Assembly: GCF_002836515.1 (NCBI RefSeq) | Contig: NZ_PJBC01000066.1 | Span: 278,639 to 342,638, forward strand | DNA from: Pseudomonas sp. Choline-02u-1 | Lineage (GTDB): Bacteria > Pseudomonadota > Gammaproteobacteria > Pseudomonadales > Pseudomonadaceae | DNA: 64,000 bases | Direction: 5' to 3' | Shown: positions 7,816 to 16,338 of the stretch, piece after piece | Layout of the letters: each line of letters opens with the position of its first letter | Position numbering within the stretch: the stretch's first letter is position 1 | The notes under the pieces: generated by a model | The model's input: the letters and a program-made list of their open reading frames with translations, nothing else | What the model was told of the DNA's origin: nothing | Databases searched by the model: none | Made by a program: the position numbers and the translations under genes

Positions 7816-8858
7816 GCGTGTTCCTCCAGCAGGCGCCAGCGCAGTTTTTCACCGGCGCGCAGCGGGATAACGGTCAGCTCGCCAAAGGGCAGGCTGGTCG
7901 GGGCGGTCCATTCTTCACGGACCAGGGTGATGCGATCAGTGTTAGCCGGCAGGCCATAGAAACGCGGGCCATTGAGGCTGGCGAAGGCTTCGAGCTTGTC
8001 CAGCGCATTACGCTGTTCGAACGCTTCGGCGTACATCTCGATGGCGGCGTAGGCGGTGTAGCAACCGGCGCAACCGCAGGCGGCTTCCTTCGCGTGCTGG
8101 GCGTGGGGCGCCGAATCGGTACCGAGGAAGAATTTGGCGCTGCCGCTGGTGGCCGCGTCGAGCAAGGCTTCCTGGTGCGTATTGCGCTTGAGAATTGGCA
8201 GGCAATAGAAATGCGGCCGAATCCCGCCCACCAGCATGTGATTGCGGTTGTACAGCAGGTGATGCGCGGTGATGGTCGCGCCAACGTTGGCCGAAGCCTC
8301 GTTGACGAACTGCACGGCGTCGCCGGTGGTGATGTGTTCGAACACCACTTTCAGCGTCGGGAAACGCTCGACCACGCGGCGCATGTGTTCATCGATGAAG
8401 ATCTTTTCGCGGTCGAACACATCGACGTCGCCACGGGTGACTTCACCGTGGATCAACAGCGGCATGCCGACGTCGGCCATGGCTTCGAGCGCCGGGAAGA
8501 TCTTGTCGATGCTGGTCACGCCGGAATCGGAGTTGGTGGTCGCGCCGGCCGGGTAAAGCTTGGCGGCATAGACGAAACCGCTGGCCTTGGCCTGCCGAAT
8601 TTCTTCCGGTTGGGTGCGGTCGGTGAGGTACAGCACCATCAACGGTTCGAACTGACTGCCGGCCGGGCGGGCAGCGAGAATCCGCTGACGATAGCCGTCG
8701 GCTTCAGCGGCGTTGCGCACCGGCGGTACCAGGTTCGGCATGATGATCGCGCGCCCGAAGGTGCGGGCCACATCGGCAACGGTATTGGTCAACACGGCAC
8801 CATCGCGAAGATGAATGTGCCAGTCGTCGGGACGCAGCAGGGTCAGGCGGTCGGACAT
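7812..8858 (-). CDS. pyrC: Dihydroorotase (class II)
   Basis: Zinc amidohydrolase that cyclises carbamoyl-aspartate to dihydroorotate in pyrimidine synthesis. The 348-residue product has the metal motif DDWHIHLRDG near residue 12, the probable carbamylated lysine in YAAKLYPAGAT, and the later metal aspartate in FFLGTDSAPH. Length matches the E. coli-type class II enzyme. It is first in the pyrC-rnt pair. Confidence 0.97.
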   Translation of the reverse strand: MSDRLTLLRPDDWHIHLRDGAVLTNTVADVARTFGRAIIMPNLVPPVRNAAEADGYRQRILAARPAGSQFEPLMVLYLTDRTQPEEIRQAKASGFVYAAKLYPAGATTNSDSGVTSIDKIFPALEAMADVGMPLLIHGEVTRGDVDVFDREKIFIDEHMRRVVERFPTLKVVFEHITTGDAVQFVNEASANVGATITAHHLLYNRNHMLVGGIRPHFYCLPILKRNTHQEALLDAATSGSAKFFLGTDSAPHAQHAKEAACGCAGCYTAYAAIEMYAEAFEQRNALDKLEAFASLNGPRFYGLPANTDRITLVREEWTAPTSLPFGELTVIPLRAGEKLRWRLLEEHA

Positions 8859-9018
8859 GAGGGGCTTCCAGGCGGGTCAAACTGAGGCGAATGCTACCGG
8901 AAAAGACTCTTGCAGGCACCCGCTATCAAGTTTTGCCACAAGCGTCCGATATCCCGAAGGTATGCCGTAAACATTGTGTGAATCGGTGTTTGTGTTTCAC
9001 AAGCCAATGGAGCCTCCC

Positions 9019-9933
9019 GTGCGCCAGCGTTATTTAGCCCTGCTCAGTGTGTTTGCCAGCCTTCCTGCGATGGCGCTGACTTACCAGACTCGTCTGGAGA
9101 ACATTGAGTGGACGGTCGCCGGCGACCAGTTCGAGTGCCGTCTGACCCAGCCGATCACCGATTTCGGTTCGGGTGAGTTCGTGCGCAAGGCCGGTGAGCA
9201 GGCGATCTTTCGTCTGAATGCCTACAACGCCATGCTCGGCGGCGGTTCGGCGACCTTGTTGGCGGCGGCTGCACCGTGGCAGCCTGGGCGTGGCGACATC
9301 AATCTGGGCTCTGTGCGCCTGGGCAGTGGCAACGTCTTGTTCAACAGCTCGCAGTCGCAGGCAGGTGGCTTGATCAGCGGTCTGCTGGACGGCCGCAGTC
9401 CGGTGGTACGCCGTGCATCTGGCGATGGCCGAGTCTCCGAAGTGCGTTTGTTGCCGGTGAAATTCAGCAAGGCGTTCAACGACTATCAAGGCTGTGTGGC
9501 GAAGTTGCTGCCGCAGAATTTCGACCAGATCAAGCAGTCGCAGATCGGCTTCCCCGGCGAAGGCGTCGATCTGGACCCGGCCGCCAAGGCGAAACTGCAA
9601 GTGATGCTCGACTACATGAAGGCTGATCCGACGGTGAACCACATCGAACTCGACGGCCACTCGGACAACAGCGGCAATCGCCTGACCAACCGTGAACTGT
9701 CGCGCCGCCGGGCGCTGGCGGTGGTCGACTTCTTCAAGGCCAATGGCATTCAGGAGTCGCAGATTACCGTGCGTTTCCATGGGGAGCAGTATCCAATCGT
9801 GCCCAACACCAGCAAGGCCAACCGCGCAAAGAACCGTCGGGTCAACGTGAAACTGGCGCGCGTGGCACCAACCACGGCACCGGCACCGGCACCGCAAGCG
9901 AGTACGCCGGCCACCGCTGCAGCGACTTCCTGA
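9019..9933 (+). CDS. motY: MotY-like OmpA-family flagellar T-ring protein
   Basis: Periplasmic protein of the flagellar basal body needed for stator function in Pseudomonas and Vibrio. GTG at 9019 was chosen because GGAG lies six bases upstream; it yields VRQRYLALLSVFASLPAMA, a good signal peptide. An upstream ATG at 8974 would put a hydrophilic extension before it. The N-terminal domain includes QPITDFGSGEF; the C-terminal OmpA-like peptidoglycan-binding domain has ELDGHSDNSG and NRELSRRRA, followed by an alanine/proline/threonine-rich tail. Between pyrC and argG, as in P. aeruginosa. Confidence 0.93.
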   Translation: MRQRYLALLSVFASLPAMALTYQTRLENIEWTVAGDQFECRLTQPITDFGSGEFVRKAGEQAIFRLNAYNAMLGGGSATLLAAAAPWQPGRGDINLGSVRLGSGNVLFNSSQSQAGGLISGLLDGRSPVVRRASGDGRVSEVRLLPVKFSKAFNDYQGCVAKLLPQNFDQIKQSQIGFPGEGVDLDPAAKAKLQVMLDYMKADPTVNHIELDGHSDNSGNRLTNRELSRRRALAVVDFFKANGIQESQITVRFHGEQYPIVPNTSKANRAKNRRVNVKLARVAPTTAPAPAPQASTPATAAATS

Positions 9934-9966
9934 CTCGCCGGTCATCGTCGCGCTCTCGACAGATTC

Positions 9967-10008
9967 TGTCGCTTTGTCGTCTTAAGCTGTCGCGCCTCTG
10001 TAAATTAT
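9967..10008. promoter_or_regulatory. Candidate ArgR operator upstream of argG
   Basis: Two TGTCGC hexamers at 9967 and 9988 are spaced exactly 21 bp, the period of the direct-repeat ArgR operator in Pseudomonas. The second half-site fits fully: TGTCGC, eight bases, then AA (10002-10003). It lies 55-96 bp upstream of the argG ATG. A further TGTCG at 9976 overlaps. Confidence 0.55.
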
Positions 10009-10062
10009 CGCGTTTGAGCGGTAGACTCCCCGGCTTTCCGTAGAACCCCGTGGAGTGATGGC

Positions 10063-11280
10063 ATGGCGGACGTAAACAAGGTCGTTCTGGCGTATTCCGG
10101 CGGCCTGGACACTTCGGTGATCCTCAAGTGGCTGCAGGATACTTATAACTGTGAAGTGGTGACCTTCACCGCCGATCTCGGTCAAGGCGAAGAGGTCGAG
10201 CCGGCCCGCGCCAAGGCTCAGGCCATGGGCGTCAAAGAAATCTACATCGACGATCTGCGCGAAGAGTTCGTGCGTGATTTCGTGTTCCCGATGTTCCGCG
10301 CCAACACCGTTTACGAAGGCGAGTACCTGCTGGGTACGTCGATCGCCCGTCCGCTGATCGCCAAACGCCTGATCGAAATCGCCAACGAAACCGGCGCCGA
10401 TGCCATTTCCCACGGCGCCACCGGCAAGGGTAACGACCAGGTGCGTTTCGAACTGGGCGCCTACGCGCTCAAGCCTGGTGTGAAAGTCATTGCCCCTTGG
10501 CGCGAGTGGGACTTGCTGTCGCGCGAGAAGCTGATGGACTACGCCGAGAAGCACGCGATCCCGATCGAACGCCACGGCAAGAAGAAATCCCCGTACTCGA
10601 TGGACGCCAACCTGCTGCACATCTCCTATGAAGGCGGTGTGCTGGAAGACACCTGGACCGAGCACGAAGAGGACATGTGGCGCTGGACCGTCTCCCCGGA
10701 GAAAGCGCCTGATACCCCGCAATACCTGGAACTGACTTACCGCAACGGCGACATCGTCGCGCTGGACGGCGTCGAGATGACCCCGGCCACGGTTCTGGCG
10801 ACGCTGAACAAGATCGGCGGCGAGCACGGCATTGGTCGTCTCGATATCGTTGAAAACCGCTATGTCGGCATGAAATCCCGTGGCTGCTACGAAACCCCGG
10901 GCGGCACCATCATGCTGCGCGCGCACCGCGCCATCGAATCGATCACTCTGGATCGCGAAGTCGCTCACTTGAAAGACGAGCTGATGCCGAAATACGCCAG
11001 CCTGATCTACACCGGCTACTGGTGGAGCCCTGAGCGTCTGATGCTGCAACAAATGATCGACGCTTCGCAGGTCAACGTGAACGGTGTGGTGCGTCTCAAG
11101 CTGTACAAGGGCAACGTCATCGTCACCGGCCGCAAGTCCGATGACTCGCTGTTCGATGCCAACATCGCGACCTTCGAAGAAGACGGCGGCGCTTACAACC
11201 AGGCGGACGCGGCGGGCTTCATCAAGCTCAACGCGCTGCGCATGCGCATTGCTGCCAACAAGGGCCGCAAGTTGTTCTGA
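10063..11280 (+). CDS. argG: Argininosuccinate synthase
   Basis: Condenses citrulline and aspartate with ATP in arginine biosynthesis. The 405-residue product has the PP-loop LAYSGGLDTSV at residues 9-19, the conserved SHGATGKGNDQVRFE segment and YSMDANLLHISYEGG. GTGGAG precedes the ATG. A strong terminator follows. The likely ArgR operator upstream parallels that of argF. Confidence 0.98.
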   Translation: MADVNKVVLAYSGGLDTSVILKWLQDTYNCEVVTFTADLGQGEEVEPARAKAQAMGVKEIYIDDLREEFVRDFVFPMFRANTVYEGEYLLGTSIARPLIAKRLIEIANETGADAISHGATGKGNDQVRFELGAYALKPGVKVIAPWREWDLLSREKLMDYAEKHAIPIERHGKKKSPYSMDANLLHISYEGGVLEDTWTEHEEDMWRWTVSPEKAPDTPQYLELTYRNGDIVALDGVEMTPATVLATLNKIGGEHGIGRLDIVENRYVGMKSRGCYETPGGTIMLRAHRAIESITLDREVAHLKDELMPKYASLIYTGYWWSPERLMLQQMIDASQVNVNGVVRLKLYKGNVIVTGRKSDDSLFDANIATFEEDGGAYNQADAAGFIKLNALRMRIAANKGRKLF

Positions 11281-11302
11281 GCGACTTAGATCGACGCGTA
11301 AT

Positions 11303-11338
11303 AAAAAAGGCGGCCTTGTTCAGGGCCGCCTTTTTTTT
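11303..11338 (+). terminator. Rho-independent terminator of argG
   Basis: AAGGCGGCC-TTGTTCA-GGGCCGCCTT stem followed by eight T residues, 23 bp after the argG stop. Confidence 0.93.
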
Positions 11339-11404
11339 GGAACTTTCATCTGGTTCATCAAGCCGTTTCTCTTGTCTGCCTGTTTGCGGGATGCGCCTTG
11401 CCTG

Positions 11405-12115
11405 TCAACTGGTTCGCCCCAACAGAGTCACTGTCTGCGTGCACAGGTTGTAAACGACACACAGTGTTGCACCCGAGTTTTTCTTCGCCTGTTTGATTTG
11501 TTGCACTGCAGTATGTGCCAAAGCGTCCGAAACGTGATTCGACAGGAAAACCAGCACTCGCGGATCTTTTTTACCAGCGCTGCGGAGCGTGTCGAGAATC
11601 GCATCGAACTCCCGGGAAGCGTCTACGCCTCTGGCATCGATGATGTTCAGTTCACTTATCAGTGGTGACAGTCTGATCGTCTGGACCACCGGGTTGGCTT
11701 GGCCGTCTATACCGAGTGGTGGGTCAGGCGCGTTGTGAATCCTGCATGTACGCCGGAATCCGCCGCCCGCAGTGTTGCTGGAAACCACGCAGCTGGTTAT
11801 CTCGAAAGTGCACGGTCCATCGGTTTTGCGCACCGGTTTTCGTTCGCTGTCACGTTCCGTATGTTCAGCCGCTTTGAGGAAGTTCTTGTCCTTGCCGAAA
11901 TCCGAGGGCGAGTAGAGTGAGCGGTGATTGAAGTTGAGAGTGATAAAAAAAAGAAATAACAAGTAAAACGGAAAGCTGATCAGAAACCAGACATAAATCT
12001 CTCGATCCTCGTTGTCGAGAAACGGCAGCGAGACTGCCGCCGAAGTTTCCGAAAGAATGGCGAATATCGCAATAACCGTCATTGGGTTGGTAATTTTTTG
12101 CTTTATCCTAAGCAT
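11405..12115 (-). CDS. Unrecognised two-helix membrane protein
   Basis: A 236-residue protein of unknown function. The N-terminal 65 residues hold two likely membrane segments (around residues 12-30 and 41-59), then a charged linker (about 65-100). The remainder is soluble, with cysteine-containing stretches and an alpha/beta-like part including DPRVLVFLSNHVSD and ATLCVVYNLC. The N-terminal part resembles membrane proteins I associate with pseudomonads, but I cannot name a family. The DNA is AT-richer than its surroundings. It lies in an accessory pocket between argG and an orphan response regulator. Confidence 0.65.
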   Translation of the reverse strand: MLRIKQKITNPMTVIAIFAILSETSAAVSLPFLDNEDREIYVWFLISFPFYLLFLFFITLNFNHRSLYSPSDFGKDKNFLKAAEHTERDSERKPVRKTDGPCTFEITSCVVSSNTAGGGFRRTCRIHNAPDPPLGIDGQANPVVQTIRLSPLISELNIIDARGVDASREFDAILDTLRSAGKKDPRVLVFLSNHVSDALAHTAVQQIKQAKKNSGATLCVVYNLCTQTVTLLGRTS

Positions 12116-12546
12116 ATTATAAGTTCCTTTTTATGTATGTGGGGTCGAGTTCTATATATAGCAAAAGCCTTCGTTAAAGTTTCAGCCTGTTGTTTCAAGT
12201 TTTATAGGAGGATTGCTGGCGAGTCGAATTTGCAGTAGTGGTGGATCGTTACGTCATATGTCGGATCGGTCGCCAGACGAAAACAGTTGTGAAAGTTGCG
12301 AATGGCTGAACGTGAATGCAGCGCTGCGTAGGAAGCGTGCGCAGTAAACGGCCGGCTAGGTTCGGTCTTGATGGGCAGGGAGCGGTCGCGGTGGGTGTGG
12401 AGGTGTCTATTTGTGGGAATTATCCTCAATGCGTGTAGGGAATGTCTCTCGATGCAACCGCGTGGAAAAGTTGTTATGCGTTCGAGCAAGTGAGTGGGAT
12501 ATCGTGCGTGTTCTAAAAATTCGAACAGCGAAAACTGGACTTGCCC
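12116..12546. other. AT-rich intergenic region with no supported gene
   Basis: This 431-bp gap separates the membrane protein gene (transcribed leftward) from the response regulator gene (rightward), so it should hold both promoters. A strong AGGAGG at 12206-12211 faces a TTG only one base away, opening a 44-codon frame ending at 12347; the spacing is too short for a credible start. No repeat or RNA gene was recognised. Confidence 0.5.
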
Positions 12547-13173
12547 ATGAATAAAGTGCTGATCGTGGATGACCACCCCGTCATTCGACTTGCGGTACGT
12601 ATGCTGATGGAACGGCATGGTTACGAAGTCATTGCAGAAACGGATAATGGCGTTGATGCGCTACAAATTGCGCGCGAACAAATGCCCGATCTTGTCATTC
12701 TGGATATTGGGATACCGAAACTCGATGGGCTGGAAGTTATTGCGCGCCTGACTTCCATCGCCATGCCAGTAAAAGTGCTGGTCCTGACTTCCCAGGCTCC
12801 CGGACATTTTTCAATGCGATGCATGCAATCGGGTGCAGCCGGTTATGTGTGCAAGCAGCAGGACCTGACCGAGTTGCTGAGTGCGATCAAGGCCGTTCTG
12901 TCCGGTTACAGCTATTTCCCCAATCAGGCTCTGCATACCGTGCGAACCAGTCTGGGCAATGCGAGTGAGGCGGACATGGTCGATCGTCTGTCCGGGCGGG
13001 AGATGATGGTGTTGCAGCAGTTGGCGCGCGGCAAGACCAACAAGGAAATCGCCGACGGCATGTTTTTAAGCAACAAGACGGTGAGTACTTACAAGACTCG
13101 CTTGTTGTTGAAGCTCAATGCGCGATCTCTGGTTGATCTGATCGAACTGGCGCAACGCAATGGTCTGGTCTGA
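12547..13173 (+). CDS. NarL/FixJ-type response regulator (EvgA/RocA-like)
   Basis: Receiver plus LuxR-type DNA-binding domain, 208 residues. The receiver has the acidic pair D8-D9, phosphoacceptor D53 in LVILDIGIPKLDG and the T/K signals VLTSQ and VCKQQ. The C-terminal helix-turn-helix (about 145-205) has LSGREMMVLQQLARGKTNKEIA. ATG 12547 is preferred over a TTG at 12541. It most resembles the EvgA/RocA subgroup. No histidine kinase is adjacent, so it is an orphan; a terminator follows. Confidence 0.92.
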   Translation: MNKVLIVDDHPVIRLAVRMLMERHGYEVIAETDNGVDALQIAREQMPDLVILDIGIPKLDGLEVIARLTSIAMPVKVLVLTSQAPGHFSMRCMQSGAAGYVCKQQDLTELLSAIKAVLSGYSYFPNQALHTVRTSLGNASEADMVDRLSGREMMVLQQLARGKTNKEIADGMFLSNKTVSTYKTRLLLKLNARSLVDLIELAQRNGLV

Positions 13174-13228
13174 ACGATTCGACAGCTGAGAACGTCATGG
13201 GCCGATCAAGCTCAGTTGTCGCAGAAAA

Positions 13229-13257
13229 TAAAAAGCCTCCGGTTCGGGAGGCCTTCA
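13229..13257. terminator. Terminator between response regulator and PA3496-like gene
   Basis: AAGCCTCC-GGTTCG-GGAGGCCTT stem. The A tract on the left makes it best suited to the leftward transcript of the 59-residue gene; it may also end the rightward regulator transcript. Confidence 0.7.
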
Positions 13258-13261
13258 GGTA

Positions 13262-13441
13262 TCACAGATCAAAATCGTAATCGGCCAATTGCCGTTGCAG
13301 TCGGCGCTCCTCAAGCAGGTTGTCGATTGTGCGACGCTTGCTGAGGTTGGTCTTGGCCACTTCAACCACCGGTTCGACCTCATCGGCCTCGACGGCAATA
13401 AAATCTTCTTCTACATCCAGTTGCTCTTTGTCGGTACTCAT
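13262..13441 (-). CDS. Small highly charged protein, 59 residues (PA3496-like)
   Basis: Translated from ATG 13441, it reads MSTDKEQLDVEEDFIAVEAD then a valine/glutamate-rich stretch. It has a basic centre LSKRRTIDNLLEERRLQRQL and ends DYDFDL. An acidic N-terminal half and a basic helical half, no cysteine and no membrane segment. P. aeruginosa has a small gene in the same place beside nth (PA3496), which supports it. The function is unknown. A terminator follows directly. Confidence 0.8.
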   Translation of the reverse strand: MSTDKEQLDVEEDFIAVEADEVEPVVEVAKTNLSKRRTIDNLLEERRLQRQLADYDFDL

Positions 13442-13548
13442 GAAGTCAACTCCCGGCTAAGACTGCCTTTGGCGCTCCTTATATCGACATTAGTGCGGCG
13501 GGTAAAAAAGATTTTTTCAATCGGTGCATGCAAAAAACCGATGACGGC

Positions 13549-14187
13549 TCAATCGTCGGAAGTTTTATGTTTGTATTCGCACAAATCTTCAATGCGGCAG
13601 CTGCCGCAGCGCGGTTTGCGCGCCAGACACACATAACGCCCGTGCAGAATCAACCAATGGTGCGAGTCGAGCAGGAATTCTTTCGGTACAAACTTCATCA
13701 ACTTCATTTCAACTTCCACCACATTTTTCCCCGGCGCGATGCCGGTGCGGTTGCTGACGCGGAAGATGTGCGTGTCGACCGCCATGGTCAATTGACGGAA
13801 CGCGGTGTTGAGCACCACATTGGCGGTCTTGCGCCCGACGCCGGGCAAGGCTTCCAGTTCTTCACGGGTCTGCGGGACTTCGCCGCCATGGCGTTCAACC
13901 AGCAAACGGCAGGTTTCGATGACGTTCTTCGCCTTGCTGTTGTAGAGGCCGATCGTCTTGATGTACTCCGATAGCCCTTCGACACCCAGCGCATGGATAG
14001 CGGCGGGGGTATTGGCGACGGGGAAAAGCCTGGCGGTGGCCTTGTTCACGCCGACATCGGTGGACTGCGCCGAAAGAATCACCGCAATCAGCAGCTCGAA
14101 CGGCGAAGAGTAGGCCAGTTCGGTTTTCGGCTCGGGATTGTCTTCGTGCAGTCGGCGAAATATCTCAAGACGTTTTGCAGCATTCAT
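13549..14187 (-). CDS. nth: Endonuclease III
   Basis: Base-excision repair glycosylase/AP lyase for oxidised pyrimidines. The 212-residue product has the helix-hairpin-helix LPGVGRKTANVV with catalytic lysine, catalytic aspartate in VDTHIFRV, and a 4Fe-4S cluster spaced C-x6-C-x2-C-x5-C near the C-terminus (CLARKPRCGSCRIEDLC). The start MNAAKRLEIF (ATG 14187) overlaps the rnfE stop by four bases and was preferred to an in-frame start 14 codons upstream. Last gene of the rnf operon. Confidence 0.96.
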   Translation of the reverse strand: MNAAKRLEIFRRLHEDNPEPKTELAYSSPFELLIAVILSAQSTDVGVNKATARLFPVANTPAAIHALGVEGLSEYIKTIGLYNSKAKNVIETCRLLVERHGGEVPQTREELEALPGVGRKTANVVLNTAFRQLTMAVDTHIFRVSNRTGIAPGKNVVEVEMKLMKFVPKEFLLDSHHWLILHGRYVCLARKPRCGSCRIEDLCEYKHKTSDD

Positions 14188-14756
14188 GGGCGATGCGTTT
14201 CCTTGATGACAGAGTTGCGGCGTGTCCACGCCTGACCAGCGGCGAGAAGCAGACCCAGTAATACAAAAGCGCCGGGGACCAGGGTAATCAGATGCAGCCC
14301 CTCGTCAAATAAAACCAGGCCTTGCCATTGCGTCGAAAAACCTCGGCCAAGGGTGCCATGACCGATGATCTCCCGCAGCCCGCCGATCAACACCATAAAC
14401 GTGCCGAACATGGCGCAGCGTTTGAAGCTGGCCGTGACGGGCTTGCGGAAGAAACCGTGGTATTCAAGCACGACGCAGTGCAAGGCGATCAGCCCTATAT
14501 AAAGCTCAGACGTCTGCTGCCATGGCAAAAGCCAGCGTTGCGCCAGGAGGTCTGCACAACTGGTCAACGTTGCGGCGAGTATCACGCTGGCCAGCAAAAC
14601 GCTTGTATCCGCCAGGCGATCGCGTAACGGCGCCATGCACACGACAAACAAACCAGTAACCACGCTGAGCATCAAGGTCATCCCCAGCGCAGCGTTTAAC
14701 GTTTGTGTGGCGCCCAGAAGTGGCACCAGCAGCAAAAAATTCGCTGCACGCGTCAT
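14184..14756 (-). CDS. rnfE: RnfE-like membrane subunit, divergent
   Basis: Integral membrane subunit of an Rnf-type complex, 190 residues, shorter than usual (about 230) because the N-terminal stretch is missing. Family signatures kept include GGLREIIGHGTLG and LITLVPGAFVLLGLLLA. The first cluster cysteine of the family (in LGLCPLL) is V11 here (LLLVPLL); the second is kept as C94 in LHCVVLE. It overlaps rnfG and nth by four bases each. Sequence is RnfE-related, but with one cluster ligand gone a canonical electron path is doubtful. Confidence 0.85.
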   Translation of the reverse strand: MTRAANFLLLVPLLGATQTLNAALGMTLMLSVVTGLFVVCMAPLRDRLADTSVLLASVILAATLTSCADLLAQRWLLPWQQTSELYIGLIALHCVVLEYHGFFRKPVTASFKRCAMFGTFMVLIGGLREIIGHGTLGRGFSTQWQGLVLFDEGLHLITLVPGAFVLLGLLLAAGQAWTRRNSVIKETHRP

Positions 14757-15358
14757 GTCCCAGCTCCCAGCAACAGCGCACGATGCTCATCGAAATAACG
14801 CAGTGCATCATGGATTGCATTGACGGCGGCACGGGAGGTAACGGTTGCACCGGCGATTTGATCGAATTGCCCTTGATCCTTTTTCAGCGCCCAACCCGCG
14901 TCCGTCGGTTCGCTGCGCGATTGGCCGGTGAAACTGCGCAGCCAGGCATTCGGCCAGTCGCCAATGTCACCGCCCAGCCCCGGCGTTTCGCGCTGCTCAA
15001 GGGTTTTGACACCGAGGAGTTTGCCGTTGACATCAATGGCGATCAGCAGCTCGAGCATACCCGCATAACCTACGCTGCGACTGCGCAACAGCACGGCCAC
15101 GGTTTGCCCGGACCGCATGGCGCGATAGCCGCCCGCCAGCGTGCTGTGGCGCAAGGTTGAGTCGACGAGCGTCAGTGGTTGCTCCAGTGGCTGGTTGTCG
15201 TAGTACCCGGCAGCAAGCACATCGAGCAGTTTGCGGCTGTCGAGCAAACGCAGCTCGGCGGCAATCTGCGGCGCGCTGTTGCGCTGCAGCAGGTAAGTTG
15301 CGCTCGCCCCGCCCAGCGTCAGGAGCAGCACCGTCACCACACTCGCCGAGCGGTTCAT
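14753..15358 (-). CDS. rnfG: RnfG-like flavoprotein subunit
   Basis: Membrane-anchored periplasmic subunit that carries covalent FMN in Rnf/Nqr complexes. 201 residues: an N-terminal membrane helix (about residues 5-20), then a soluble domain ending with the FMN-attachment motif AGATVTSRAAV (the family signature is [ST]GATxT). The start MNRSASVV at 15358 overlaps the rnfD stop by four bases; a longer frame reading through rnfD in another phase is not used. Confidence 0.9.
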   Translation of the reverse strand: MNRSASVVTVLLLTLGGASATYLLQRNSAPQIAAELRLLDSRKLLDVLAAGYYDNQPLEQPLTLVDSTLRHSTLAGGYRAMRSGQTVAVLLRSRSVGYAGMLELLIAIDVNGKLLGVKTLEQRETPGLGGDIGDWPNAWLRSFTGQSRSEPTDAGWALKKDQGQFDQIAGATVTSRAAVNAIHDALRYFDEHRALLLGAGT

Positions 15359-16338
15359 GTGCTCACCGGCGGCTGGCGGCTGGCGGCGAAGCGCTCCAGC
15401 GTCGGCACCAGAAGATTCATCAGCAATACCGCAAACGCGACGCCGTCCGGGTAACCACCCCAAGTGCGAATCAGATAAGTCAGCAGGCCAACGCCGACCC
15501 CGAACAGCAGGCGAGCGAGGGCGCTTCTCGCGCCTGATATCGGTTCGGTGACGATAAAAAACGCACCGAGCATTGTGGCGCCGCTGAACAGATGAAACAG
15601 CGGCGAGCCATGGGAATCCGAGCCCGAGCCGTTCCAGCACAACAAGCTGATGACGAACAGACTGGCGAGCATCCCCACCGGTGCGTGCCAGGAAAAGACT
15701 CGCCGCTGCAACAGCCACAGGCCGCCGAGCAGAAACGCCAGATTCACCCATTCCACACCGCGCCCGCCGAAACGACCGAAGGCCGGGTTACTGACAAACA
15801 GCTCATCCATGGTCAGGCTTTTGTTGAGGCGCAGGCTGTCCAGCGCCGTGGCCTGCACCCAGGCGTCCGGTGCTTGAGCTGGATTGAAAACCTGTTGCAG
15901 CGCGCGAATAAAATCAAGGCCGTGACCTGGCCAATGGGTCATCGCTTGCGGGAACAGCGCGATACTCAAGGCGAAGCCAAGCATTGCCGGGTTGAAGGGG
16001 TTTTTGCCGACGCCGCCATACAGGTGCTTGCCGAACAACAAGCCCGAAGCGGTCGCGATAACCGTCAGCCACCATGGGCAATAAGCCGGCAGCGCAACGG
16101 CCAGCAACATCGCACTGACCAGCGCACTGCCATCGCGCAAGGCCGATTGCACGGCTTGGCGCCGCAGACTGGCGACGCTCGCCTCGACGAGCAAAGCGCT
16201 GATAACCGCCAGCAGCAGATTGATCACAACCCCCCAGCCATAAAGCCAGAACATCGCGAGCAGCCCCGGCAGTGCAGCGAGCAGCACGGTATTCATCGCC
16301 TGTCGCAGGCGATCATCCGCTGCCTCAAGGGGCGGCAT
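15355..16338 (-). CDS. rnfD: RnfD-like membrane flavoprotein subunit
   Basis: Polytopic membrane subunit of an Rnf-type complex, 327 residues with about nine to ten hydrophobic segments. Family blocks include LYGGVGKNPFNPAMLG, FSGATMLGAFFIVTEP and RTWGGYPDGVAFAVLLMN. The segment DAWVQATALDSL aligns with the FMN-threonine site and keeps the AT dipeptide, though the usual glycine before it is Q. It follows rnfB directly with a 14-bp overlap; canonical operons have rnfC in between. Confidence 0.9.
   Translation of the reverse strand: MPPLEAADDRLRQAMNTVLLAALPGLLAMFWLYGWGVVINLLLAVISALLVEASVASLRRQAVQSALRDGSALVSAMLLAVALPAYCPWWLTVIATASGLLFGKHLYGGVGKNPFNPAMLGFALSIALFPQAMTHWPGHGLDFIRALQQVFNPAQAPDAWVQATALDSLRLNKSLTMDELFVSNPAFGRFGGRGVEWVNLAFLLGGLWLLQRRVFSWHAPVGMLASLFVISLLCWNGSGSDSHGSPLFHLFSGATMLGAFFIVTEPISGARSALARLLFGVGVGLLTYLIRTWGGYPDGVAFAVLLMNLLVPTLERFAASRQPPVST

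Noticed and set aside
12213..12347. TTG frame of 44 codons behind a strong AGGAGG
   Set aside because: Spacing of one base between AGGAGG and TTG is too short for initiation; the product has no recognisable feature apart from a chance CxxC pair.
12202..12618. 138-codon minus-strand frame overlapping the start of the response regulator
   Set aside because: It overlaps the regulator's start, has H/R-rich composition without a domain, and lacks a good ribosome-binding site.
14753..15751. rnfG reading frame extended to 332 codons
   Set aside because: The extra N-terminal part overlaps rnfD in another phase; the internal start at 15358 with a membrane helix and ATGA overlap is far more likely.
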